Below, piece after piece: positions 17,506 to 24,832 of a DNA stretch of 64,000 nucleotides. The notes under the pieces are model-generated. The model did not search any database. It saw only the letters and a list, made by a program, of their open reading frames with translations, and was not told the origin of the DNA. Every line of letters starts with the position of its first letter. Positions within the stretch are counted from its first letter, which is position 1. A program made the translations under genes and the position numbers. Source of the stretch: Chitinophagaceae bacterium (GTDB taxonomy: Bacteria > Bacteroidota > Bacteroidia > Chitinophagales > Chitinophagaceae); assembly GCA_016722465.1 (NCBI GenBank), contig JADKJC010000001.1, positions 186,001 to 250,000 on the forward strand, given 5' to 3'.

Positions 17506-18963
17506 TTACGACATCCAATTCACCCCCGCCTCAGCATTCCACTTGGTAGTACTCTTCTTCAACTTCGTCCAGAACTCGATAGAACTTTTACCAGTGATAT
17601 CACCAACACCAAATTTACTTTCATTCCAGCCACCAAAACTAAATGGCTCACGTGGAACCGGCACACCTACATTCACACCGATCATACCGGCGCTGGCACG
17701 GTCAATAATGTAACGGGCCATACCGCCATTTTGTGTAAACACACTGGCAGCATTGCCATAAGGATTGGCGTTTTCAATAGCCAGTGCTTCATCAACAGTA
17801 TTGGTACGCATAATAGAAATTACTGGCCCAAAAATTTCTTCCGTTGCCACACTCATAGCCGGTGTTACATGATCAATTACAGTTGGACCAACATAAGTTC
17901 CGTTTTCTTTTCCGGCAACTTTTGTATTGCGGCCATCCACTAAAATTTTAGCACCGTCTCTTTCTGCTTCGCCGATAAAACGTTCAATTCTTTCCTGCGA
18001 TGCTTTATTGATAACAGCGCCCAGGTTTTGTCCGGGTACAATTTTTCTTGCTTCTTCACAGATCTTATCGATGATCGCATCTACATTGCCCACACCGATC
18101 ATGGCGCTGGCAGCCATACAACGCTGGCCTGCACAACCACTCATGCTGGCAGCAACATTTTGCGCCGTCATACCAGTAATGGCGTTCGGCAAAACCATCA
18201 AATGATTTTTTGCCCCGCCCAATGCAAGGCAACGTTTATAATTGGAGGTTGCTCTTTGATAAACGATCTTGGCAACTTTTGTAGAACCTACAAATGAAAC
18301 AGCTTCAATATCCGGGTGATCGCAAATCGCTTCTACAATTTCTACATCACCATGCACAACATTGAATACACCATCCGGCAAACCAGCTTCTTTTAATAAT
18401 TCCGCCAAACGGCCACAGCTCAACGGCACTTTTTCTGATGGCTTGATGATCATACAATTTCCTAAGGCAATTGCATTGGGCAAGGTCCAGTTAGGCACCA
18501 TGCTTGGAAAGTTGAAGGGTACAATAGAAGCAACAACTCCCAATGGCACATGCTCTGTACGGCATTCCACACCACGGCTTACTTCCAGCACTTCGCCGGT
18601 TACCAATTGTGGTAAGGATGTAGCGAATTCAGTCAACTCAATACACTTTTCAATTTCAGCAACCGACTCCCCGTAAGTCTTTCCATTTTCTTCGCTGCAC
18701 AGTTCTGCCAGTTCTTTCAAATGTTTTTCCAGCAAGGTTTTGTATTTAAAAAATACCTGTACCCTTTCCTTAATCGGGGTCCTGCTCCAGGCCGGGAAAG
18801 CTTTCTTTGCAGCCGCCACTGCTGTATCGAGGTCTGCCCTGCTGCTCATCGGAACGGTTGATAACAGGTTTCCATCAAGCGGAGAAATCACCTCCATTGT
18901 TTTAGATGTTCCGGCACTTACAAACTGACCGTTTATGTAGTTTTGAATCGCTGTGTACTTCAT
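17506..18963 (-). CDS. mmsA: CoA-acylating methylmalonate-semialdehyde dehydrogenase
   Basis: It converts methylmalonate semialdehyde (from thymine) and malonate semialdehyde (from uracil) to propionyl-CoA and acetyl-CoA with loss of CO2, ending the pathway. The 485-residue ALDH-fold protein starts with the family's YINGQFVSAGTSKTMEVISP. Its catalytic Cys is in MSGCAGQRCMAAS. In place of the usual ALDH general-base LELGG motif it has ALGGAKNHLMVLP, the mark of this CoA-dependent subfamily. VPREPFSFGGWNESKFG near the C-terminus is also typical. It is divergent from the Lrp-type regulator, 126 bases away. Confidence 0.94.
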   Translation of the reverse strand: MKYTAIQNYINGQFVSAGTSKTMEVISPLDGNLLSTVPMSSRADLDTAVAAAKKAFPAWSRTPIKERVQVFFKYKTLLEKHLKELAELCSEENGKTYGESVAEIEKCIELTEFATSLPQLVTGEVLEVSRGVECRTEHVPLGVVASIVPFNFPSMVPNWTLPNAIALGNCMIIKPSEKVPLSCGRLAELLKEAGLPDGVFNVVHGDVEIVEAICDHPDIEAVSFVGSTKVAKIVYQRATSNYKRCLALGGAKNHLMVLPNAITGMTAQNVAASMSGCAGQRCMAASAMIGVGNVDAIIDKICEEARKIVPGQNLGAVINKASQERIERFIGEAERDGAKILVDGRNTKVAGKENGTYVGPTVIDHVTPAMSVATEEIFGPVISIMRTNTVDEALAIENANPYGNAASVFTQNGGMARYIIDRASAGMIGVNVGVPVPREPFSFGGWNESKFGVGDITGKSSIEFWTKLKKSTTKWNAEAGVNWMS

Positions 18964-19089
18964 GTTTTTATATTTAAACTAAAAATTTTGCAGAAAGTGA
19001 AGGCTAAAAGTAAAAAATATTTTAGTGATTAACAAAGAAATGGTCTACTTTTATTTGAAAAGTTGCATATTTGCCGCACACTACTAACC

Positions 19090-19559
19090 ATGCAAAAAGC
19101 AACCAACACATTAGACGAACTGGACTTTGCCATCCTTTCTTATCTTCAAAAAGACGGGCGGATGTCATTTACAGTAATTGCCGAAAAACTAAAGTTTCTA
19201 TCGGCACCATCCGCACAAGGTTTAATAAACTGATTGAGGATGGTACCATTAATATTATAGGAAGGGTTGACCCGGAGAAAGTTGGCTTCCGCTCTTATGC
19301 ACACATTGCCGTGTATGTAAGGCCGGCAACCTTAAAAGAAAAAGTGGCTCAAACCATTTCCGTATTACCCGAAGTTAGCTTTTTAGCCATGACTTCCGGT
19401 GATTACGACCTGGAAGTGGATGTAATGTGCCGGGACAATGAACACCTGGTAGATTTTGTGAACGAGCTTTCAAATATCAACGGGGTATACCAGACAAAGA
19501 CCACCATCTATTTTAAAGTGTATAAATATGCACAGCCGGATTTGAATTTATTAAAGTAA
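19090..19559 (+). CDS. Lrp/AsnC-family transcriptional regulator, one frameshift
   Basis: ATG 19090 starts a normal Lrp N-terminus (LDELDFAILSYLQKDGRMSF) with the winged-helix DNA-binding domain. The frame slips at the AAAG of 19190-19194, and the recognition helix VSIGTIRTRFNKLIEDG continues one frame over. One extra base there restores a protein of about 157 residues. The C-terminal RAM/ligand domain (VGFRSYAHIAVYVRPATL, FLAMTSGDYDLEVDVMCRD) is intact. Such regulators sense amino acids. Divergence from the semialdehyde dehydrogenase and position between the two halves of the pyrimidine island make it the best local candidate to control them, perhaps sensing beta-alanine or beta-aminoisobutyrate (inference). 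Confidence 0.85.
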
Positions 19560-19569
19560 AGATGCCCAT

Positions 19570-19587
19570 CCGCCCCTAAAGGGAGAC
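19570..19587. repeat. Short G/C palindromic repeat
   Basis: CCGCCCCTAAAGGGAGAC can fold as CCCCT-AAA-GGG(A)G. It resembles Bacteroidota REP-like elements and lies 10 bases after the Lrp stop. Confidence 0.4.
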
Positions 19588-19708
19588 TAAGGCAAGCGTT
19601 CAATAACTTATAAAGCTTACAGGTTAGCAGAGTGATGAGATCATTGATGATTAAAGAACAAGTTGTACAAATGCTTAATTACAAAAGATAAATAAATTTA
19701 CCAAGGCC

Positions 19709-19748
19709 GGGCCTCCCTCTCTTTGGGAGAGGGAACGAGGGTGAGGCC
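19709..19748. repeat. REP-like palindrome upstream of the nucleoside phosphorylase
   Basis: An inner hairpin CCCTCTC-TTTGG-GAGAGGG is nested in an outer GGCCTC..GAGGCC pair. It ends only 15 bases before the phosphorylase ATG, so as RNA it could affect initiation there. The inner stem resembles the repeats found in coding regions elsewhere in the window. Confidence 0.55.
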
Positions 19749-19763
19749 GAAAAACGATTGCAC

Positions 19764-20639
19764 ATGAGCAGAATTGCAGATTCAGAACTGATCATTACCA
19801 AAAGAGGCGCTATCTATCATCTGGACCTGCGGCCCGAAGAATTGGCCACTACTATTATTTTAGTAGGCGATCCAGACAGGGTAAAAAAAGTAAGTAACCA
19901 TTTCGACAGGATCGAACACCAGTTACAGCACCGTGAGTTCATCACACACACTGGATACATCGGTAACAAAAGATTATCCGTTACTTCAACCGGTATTGGT
20001 CCTGATAACATTGATATTGCATTGAACGAACTGGATGCACTGGTGAATATTGACTTTGAAACAAGAGCAATAAAACCAACGCTTACCTCCTTAAACATTG
20101 TACGTTTTGGAACTTCCGGTTCTTTGCAGGCAGATATTCCGGTGGATAGTTTTGTAGCTTCCACACATGGCCTTGGCTTAGATAATTTGCTGAACTATTA
20201 TGCCTACACAAAAACGGCTGAAGAGAATGCACTAACCGATGATTTTCTTGCACAAACAGGATTGGACAAAGCTATTACAGTGCCTTATGTTTCCAAAGGA
20301 AGTGAGACCTTGCTCAATAAATTTCCTTCTACAGAATATCATAAAGGCATTACGGTTACTTGTCCGGGGTTTTATGGTCCGCAGGGAAGAATTTTGCGAT
20401 TACCATTAGCTGCTCCCGGGTTGATAAATAAGCTGACTGATTTCAGGCATGGCAATCACAGGATCACTAATTTTGAAATGGAAACGTCAGCTATTTTTGG
20501 TTTGGGCAAATTGATGGGGCATCATTGCATGAGCATCAATACCATCGTTGCCAACCGGGTGGTGCAGGAGTTTTCAAAAGATGGTGATGCATCGGTAGAA
20601 AAGATGATCAAAACTTCATTAGAACATTTGATAAAATAA
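19764..20639 (+). CDS. Nucleoside phosphorylase (uridine phosphorylase-like)
   Basis: It probably splits uridine, deoxyuridine or thymidine with phosphate into free base and (deoxy)ribose-1-phosphate, feeding both halves of the island. The 291-residue protein is of the NP-I (PNP/UDP) family: phosphate-binding VGDPDRVKKV, THTGYIGNKRLSVTSTGIG, FGTSGSLQADI and the ribose/base-binding NFEMETSAIFGLG. It is a little longer than E. coli Udp (253) and belongs to a Bacteroidota-type branch. ATG 19764 is preferred over a TTG two codons earlier. It is first in a four- to five-gene + strand operon with deoC and the aldehyde dehydrogenases. The exact base specificity is inferred. Confidence 0.88.
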   Translation: MSRIADSELIITKRGAIYHLDLRPEELATTIILVGDPDRVKKVSNHFDRIEHQLQHREFITHTGYIGNKRLSVTSTGIGPDNIDIALNELDALVNIDFETRAIKPTLTSLNIVRFGTSGSLQADIPVDSFVASTHGLGLDNLLNYYAYTKTAEENALTDDFLAQTGLDKAITVPYVSKGSETLLNKFPSTEYHKGITVTCPGFYGPQGRILRLPLAAPGLINKLTDFRHGNHRITNFEMETSAIFGLGKLMGHHCMSINTIVANRVVQEFSKDGDASVEKMIKTSLEHLIK

Positions 20640-20642
20640 AAC

Positions 20643-20730
20643 CGTTACAACGTTTAAGTCGTTTAACATCGTTGAAAAACGTTTTAAACAGCTTTAACGA
20701 CTTAAACGATTTTTAACGACATAAACGATT
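20643..20730. repeat. CGTTTAA/TTAAACG intergenic array, block 1
   Basis: The whole gap between phosphorylase and deoC is made of near-copies of an 8-10-base unit. The left half carries CGTTTAAGTCGTTTAACATC, the right half its reverse (GACTTAAACGATTTTTAACG, exact form CTTTAACGACTTAAACG). The block can fold into one long interrupted hairpin. Similar blocks follow deoC, the aldehyde dehydrogenase and the second four-helix-bundle gene. Confidence 0.75.
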
Positions 20731-20736
20731 TTTTAT

Positions 20737-21648
20737 ATGGTTGCAACAAAAACAATTCCTGACTTTTCTTTATCGCCGCACATCGACCAGGTGGGTGTGG
20801 AAGAAAGAGCAAGCCGCTTCACCAAGCGAAGCATAAAAAATGAGACCAAGATCAATGGTTTAAAGCTTGCCCTCAACATGATCGACCTTACCACCCTGGA
20901 AGGAAAAGATACCGATGGAAAAGTAAAACAGCTTTGCTACAAAGCACAGCATTTGCATGATGCTTATCCAGGGTTACCTACAGTGGCAGCTATTTGTGTG
21001 TATCCAAGCATGGTGAAGGTTGCAAAAAAAGCGCTTGGTGATTCTGGCGTAAAAGTAGCTTCGGTATCTACCGCTTTCCCGAGTGGGCAGGCCCCAAGAG
21101 ATGTTAAGATCCGTGATACCAAATTTGCAGTGAGTGAAGGCGCCGATGAAATTGACATGGTGATATCAAGAGGCAAATTCCACATGGGTGAATACAATTT
21201 TGTATTTGATGAAATTGCAGCGGTAAAAGAAGCCTGCGGTAATGCAAGGTTGAAAGTAATTTTAGAAACAGGTGAATTGGGAACTTATGATAAAGTACGT
21301 CGGGCAAGTGATATTGCGATGTATGCTGGTGCCGATTTCATTAAAACATCTACCGGAAAAATGTCTCCAGCAGCCACCATGCCTGTTACATTGGTAATGC
21401 TGGAAGCCATCCGTGATTTTTATTACAAAACAGGTAAACGCATTGCAATGAAACCTGCAGGCGGTATTTCAAAATCAAAACTGGCGCTGCATTATTTGGT
21501 AATGCTGAATGAGGTACTGGGAGAAGAATGGATGAACAACCATTGGTTCCGTTTTGGTGCCAGCAGTTTAGCCAATGATATACTGATGCAGTTGATGAAA
21601 CAGAAAACAGGGGTGTATCAAAGTGCAGATTATTTTAGTTTAGATTAA
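20737..21648 (+). CDS. deoC: Deoxyribose-phosphate aldolase
   Basis: It cleaves 2-deoxyribose-5-phosphate to glyceraldehyde-3-phosphate and acetaldehyde. The 303-residue chain is the long form of DeoC with an N-terminal extension. Motifs visible: LNMIDLTTLEGKDT, VSTAFPSGQ, EGADEIDMVISRGKF, KVILETGEL, the Schiff-base Lys in DFIKTSTGK and the proton-relay Lys in MKPAGGIS. The following aldehyde dehydrogenase genes would remove the acetaldehyde. No phosphopentomutase is present in the window, so conversion of the 1-phosphate must be supplied elsewhere. The gaps on both sides are filled with CGTTTAA repeat blocks. Confidence 0.95.
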   Translation: MVATKTIPDFSLSPHIDQVGVEERASRFTKRSIKNETKINGLKLALNMIDLTTLEGKDTDGKVKQLCYKAQHLHDAYPGLPTVAAICVYPSMVKVAKKALGDSGVKVASVSTAFPSGQAPRDVKIRDTKFAVSEGADEIDMVISRGKFHMGEYNFVFDEIAAVKEACGNARLKVILETGELGTYDKVRRASDIAMYAGADFIKTSTGKMSPAATMPVTLVMLEAIRDFYYKTGKRIAMKPAGGISKSKLALHYLVMLNEVLGEEWMNNHWFRFGASSLANDILMQLMKQKTGVYQSADYFSLD

Positions 21649-21750
21649 AAACGTTACAGCGTTTAAGACGTTTAATATCGTTTAAAAACGTTTTAAACGC
21701 ATTCAACAACTTAAACGATTTCTAACGACTCAAACGATATTAAACGATTA
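21649..21750. repeat. CGTTTAA/TTAAACG intergenic array, block 2
   Basis: The deoC-aldehyde dehydrogenase gap repeats the block-1 layout almost unit for unit: CGTTACAGCGTTTAAGACG on the left, then ACTTAAACGATTTCTAACG and CAAACGATATTAAACG on the right. The last unit ends a few bases before the ATG. Confidence 0.75.
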
Positions 21751-21753
21751 AAA

Positions 21754-23227
21754 ATGGCAACAAAAAACAATACCATAAAATTAAAGTTCGATTCGTCCAG
21801 GAATTTAGCACCTGCACCTGAAAGTAAAAGTGCAGCTAAAATAAACGAACGTTACGATCTGTTCATCAACGGCAAATTTGAAAAGCCGCTGAGCAAAAAA
21901 TACTTTGCAACCATCAACCCTGCTACAGAAGAAAAATTATCTGAAGTAGCAGAAGCCAATGCGGCCGATGTGAACAAAGCTGTTGAAGCAGCAAGGAATG
22001 CCTACGAAAAAACATGGAAGAAAACTTCTCCCAAGGAAAGGGCTAAATATATTTACCGCATTGCAAGAATGGTGCAGGAAAAAGCAAGAGAACTTGCCAT
22101 CATTGAAACACTGGATGGGGGCAAGCCCATTCGTGAAAGCCGTGACTTTGATGTACCCACGGCAGCCAATCATTTCTTTTATTATGCAGGATGGGCAGAT
22201 AAATTAGAATACGCCTTTCCTAACAGGACGGCACAGCCGCTTGGCGTAGCCGGGCAAATCATTCCCTGGAATTTTCCTTTACTGATGGCTGCATGGAAAA
22301 TCGCTCCTGCTTTAGCAACAGGAAATACCGTAGTTTTAAAACCAGCTGAAACAACTTCCCTTACTGCTTTAAAGCTGGCGGAAATAATACAGGAAGCGGA
22401 TTTACCGCCAGGAGTTGTGAATATCATTACCGGTGCCGGCGATACAGGCGCTGCCATTGTTAATCACCCGGACATCAATAAAATTGCTTTCACCGGTTCT
22501 ACCAATGTTGGCAAGATCATTCAGAGAGCAATAGCAGGCACCAATAAAAAAGCAACATTGGAATTGGGTGGCAAAGCAGCCAATATCATTTTTGACGATG
22601 CCCCGCTTGACCAGGCCGTAGAAGGTGTGATCAATGGTATTTTCTTCAACCAGGGCCACGTATGCTGCGCCGGATCAAGATTATATGTACAGGAATCTGT
22701 TTTTAAAACTGTTGTACAAAAATTAAAAGACAGGATGGAGAGTTTAATTGTTGGTGATCCTTTAGATAAGAATACTGACATCGGAGCCATCAATTCAAAA
22801 GAACAATTGGAAGTGATCAATAAATATTTAGGTATCGGGCAAAAAGAAGGCGCAGAAATGTATCAATCAACCTGCGCTATACCTAAAAAGGTTTCTTTTG
22901 CAGGCCAACTATTTTTACCAATGTAGCACAATCAAACAGGATTGCACAGGAAGAAATTTTGGTCCGGTATTGACCATTCAGACTTTCCGTACCGAAGATG
23001 AAGTGATTGAAAAAGCCAATAACACACCGTTTGGTTTATCTGCCGGAGTTTGGACAGATAAAGGTTCCAAAATTTTCAACATGACCACTAAACTCAGGGC
23101 TGGTGTGGTTTGGGCAAATACTTATAACAAGTTTGATCCTACATCTCCATTCGGCGGCTATAAAGAAAGTGGGTATGGAAGAGAAGGTGGATTGCACGGG
23201 TTGACGGCTTATGTGAATATCGTTTAA
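21754..23227 (+). CDS. Aldehyde dehydrogenase (catalytic), two frameshifts
   Basis: It probably oxidises the acetaldehyde made by DeoC. The repaired protein of about 490 residues is a classic ALDH: NAD-binding PWNFPLLMAAWKIAPAL, FTGSTNVGK, general-base Glu in LELGGKAANIIFDDA, catalytic Cys in FNQGHVCCAGSR, and the C-terminal EEIFGPVLTIQTF and SPFGGYKESGYGRE. The frame breaks at the AAAAA of 22885-22889 and returns to frame only after a second missing base in the TTTT at 22957-22960. Adding one A and one T restores a continuous family-typical sequence, so sequencing deletions are the likely cause. It is followed by a paralogue lacking the catalytic half, an arrangement like the two halves of ALDH16. 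Confidence 0.88.
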
Positions 23228-23341
23228 AACGTTTAAGGCGTTGAAATCGTTTAAACGTTTTTTCAAATCAAGAGTTTGTTTTGAATAGCCCAATAAGTAT
23301 AATGCCCAACGGCTTAAACGTGTTAAACGATTTAAACGCAA
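23219..23341. repeat. CGTTTAA/TTAAACG intergenic array, block 3
   Basis: Left half ATCGTTTAAAACGTTTAAGG and TCGTTTAAACG (23219-23261); a 50-base non-repeat core; right half CTTAAACGTGTTAAACGATT then TAAACG (to 23341). It ends seven bases before the four-helix-bundle gene. Its left end overlaps the last codons of the aldehyde dehydrogenase. Confidence 0.65.
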
Positions 23342-23347
23342 AAAAAA

Positions 23348-23737
23348 ATGGCCACAGTAAAAAGATTTGAAGATTTAGATTGTTGGAAAATAAGCCTTGA
23401 ATTATGTAACAAAGTTGGTGAATTGATTGATAGTGGTTCGTTTGAAAAGCATTTTAGATTAATAGGGCAGATTGAAGGTTCATCTGGCTCCATTATGGAT
23501 AATATTGCGGAAGGATTTGAAAGGGGAACAAGAGCAGAGTTTATTCAATTTCTCGGTTATTCAAAAGGTTCATGCGGCGAATTCAGATCGCAATTATACA
23601 GGGCACTAGGAAGAAACCATATTAATCAGGCGCAATTTGAAGAATTGTATAATCTTGCAGTAAGAATAAGTATTATGATTCAAAAATTTATTGAATACCT
23701 ACAGAAAACAGAGATAAAAGGCACAAGAAAAAGGTAG
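23348..23737 (+). CDS. Four-helix-bundle protein (S23/IVP family), second copy
   Basis: The 129-residue protein is of the same family as that at 6816 but only distantly related to it. It has the family pattern FEDLDCWKISLELCNKV, RLIGQIEGSSGSIMDNIAEG, RAEFIQFLGYSKGSCGEFRSQ. It starts directly after a CGTTTAA/TTAAACG repeat block and is followed by another right-half block, so it sits inside a repeat. It splits the two aldehyde dehydrogenase-like genes but keeps the operon's orientation. A role in aldehyde metabolism is unlikely; an insert that tolerates co-transcription is the simplest reading. Confidence 0.85.
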   Translation: MATVKRFEDLDCWKISLELCNKVGELIDSGSFEKHFRLIGQIEGSSGSIMDNIAEGFERGTRAEFIQFLGYSKGSCGEFRSQLYRALGRNHINQAQFEELYNLAVRISIMIQKFIEYLQKTEIKGTRKR

Positions 23738-23748
23738 AGTTTACAAAC

Positions 23749-23790
23749 TATTGAAAACGACTTAAACGATTTTAAACGACTTAAACGAAC
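23749..23790. repeat. CGTTTAA/TTAAACG intergenic array, block 4 (right half only)
   Basis: AAAACGACTTAAACGATTTT followed by AAACGACTTAAACGA. Only the TTAAACG orientation is present, as if the four-helix-bundle gene had split a complete block. Confidence 0.65.
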
Positions 23791-23793
23791 ACC

Positions 23794-24744
23794 ATGGAAA
23801 AGGTAATTGCAAAAAAGATAGCAGCTAAATTCAGCGAAAACGGTTCTCACAACGTTTCCGAAAAAAGATTAGAAGTTTTAAAAACATATAAAATTTATGT
23901 TGGCGGGCAGTTTCCAAGAACAGAATCCGGCAGGTATTATATTGCCACTAACGGCAAAGGCGACAAGTTGGCGAATATGTGCCTTTGTTCAAGAAAAGAT
24001 TTTCGTGATGCTGTAGGCACCGCAAGAAGCGCTTTTGGTGGATGGAGTGCAAGGGCGGCTTTTAACCGTGGGCAGATTTTATATCGCATTGCTGAAATGC
24101 TGGAAGGCAGGAAAGCACAGTTCATTGATGAATTGATAAAACAGGATTCAACAGCAGTGCAGGCAGAAGCAGAAGTGAATCTTGCGATTGACCGCCTCAT
24201 CTATTACAGCGGTTGGTGCGATAAATTCCAGCAGGTATTCAGTTCGGTGAACCCCGTTGCTTCATCACATTTTAATTTTTCTGCTACAGAACCAACAGGT
24301 GTAGTAGCAGCAATAGCTCCGCAAAACAGTTCCCTGATCGGTTTGGTTTCAGTAATTGCACCGATCATTGCTGGTGGAAACAGTTGTGTAATATTAGCAT
24401 CTTCATCTAAACCATTGTGTGCTGTAACATTTGGTGAAGTATTGAACAGCTCGGATCTGCCCGGTGGTGTGGTAAATATTCTTACCGGCAAAGTAGGTGA
24501 ACTGATTCCCTTCTTTGCTGATCACATGGATGTAAACGCTGCTGTGTATTGCGAAAGTGACGCTGCCAATAAACAACTCATCAAAGAAAAATCTGCCCTG
24601 AATGTAAAACGTGTGGTGATTTATGATGAAGTAAAGTGGATGACTGACAAAGCACAATCGCCTTATTTCATTATGGACTTCCAGGAAATTAAAACCACCT
24701 GGCACCCGATTGAAAATATCGGTGGGGCGAAGGCGGGGTATTAA
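23794..24744 (+). CDS. Aldehyde dehydrogenase-like protein lacking the catalytic domain
   Basis: The 316-residue protein aligns with the NAD-binding half of ALDHs (YKIYVGGQFPRTESGRYY, RAAFNRGQILYRIAEMLEGR, PTGVVAAIAPQNSSLIGLVS, DLPGGVVNILTGKVGEL). It stops before the catalytic region: there is no GQxC nucleophile and no LELGG base. The frame ends cleanly with a stop and a terminator, so it is not an obvious truncation by frameshift. It resembles the non-catalytic second domain of ALDH16 proteins, encoded as a separate gene next to deoC and a catalytic ALDH. A structural or regulatory partner of the enzyme at 21754 is a reasonable guess, not shown. Confidence 0.85.
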   Translation: MEKVIAKKIAAKFSENGSHNVSEKRLEVLKTYKIYVGGQFPRTESGRYYIATNGKGDKLANMCLCSRKDFRDAVGTARSAFGGWSARAAFNRGQILYRIAEMLEGRKAQFIDELIKQDSTAVQAEAEVNLAIDRLIYYSGWCDKFQQVFSSVNPVASSHFNFSATEPTGVVAAIAPQNSSLIGLVSVIAPIIAGGNSCVILASSSKPLCAVTFGEVLNSSDLPGGVVNILTGKVGELIPFFADHMDVNAAVYCESDAANKQLIKEKSALNVKRVVIYDEVKWMTDKAQSPYFIMDFQEIKTTWHPIENIGGAKAGY

Positions 24745-24780
24745 GTTACTGTTGAATTGTTATATTGTTAAATTGTTTTG

Positions 24781-24811
24781 AAGGGTTGCGAATTGCAGCC
24801 CTTTTCTTTTT
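24781..24811 (+). terminator. Terminator of the deo-type operon
   Basis: AAGGGTTGC-GAATT-GCAGCCCTT hairpin (one G.U pair) followed by TTTTCTTTTT, 37 bases past the last stop. Confidence 0.8.
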
Positions 24812-24832
24812 CAACTATAGCCCGACTGATTT

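Noticed and set aside
20643..23790. CGTTTAA arrays as a CRISPR
   Set aside because: Units are 8-12 bases, degenerate, occur in both orientations within each block and have no regular unique spacers; no cas genes are present.
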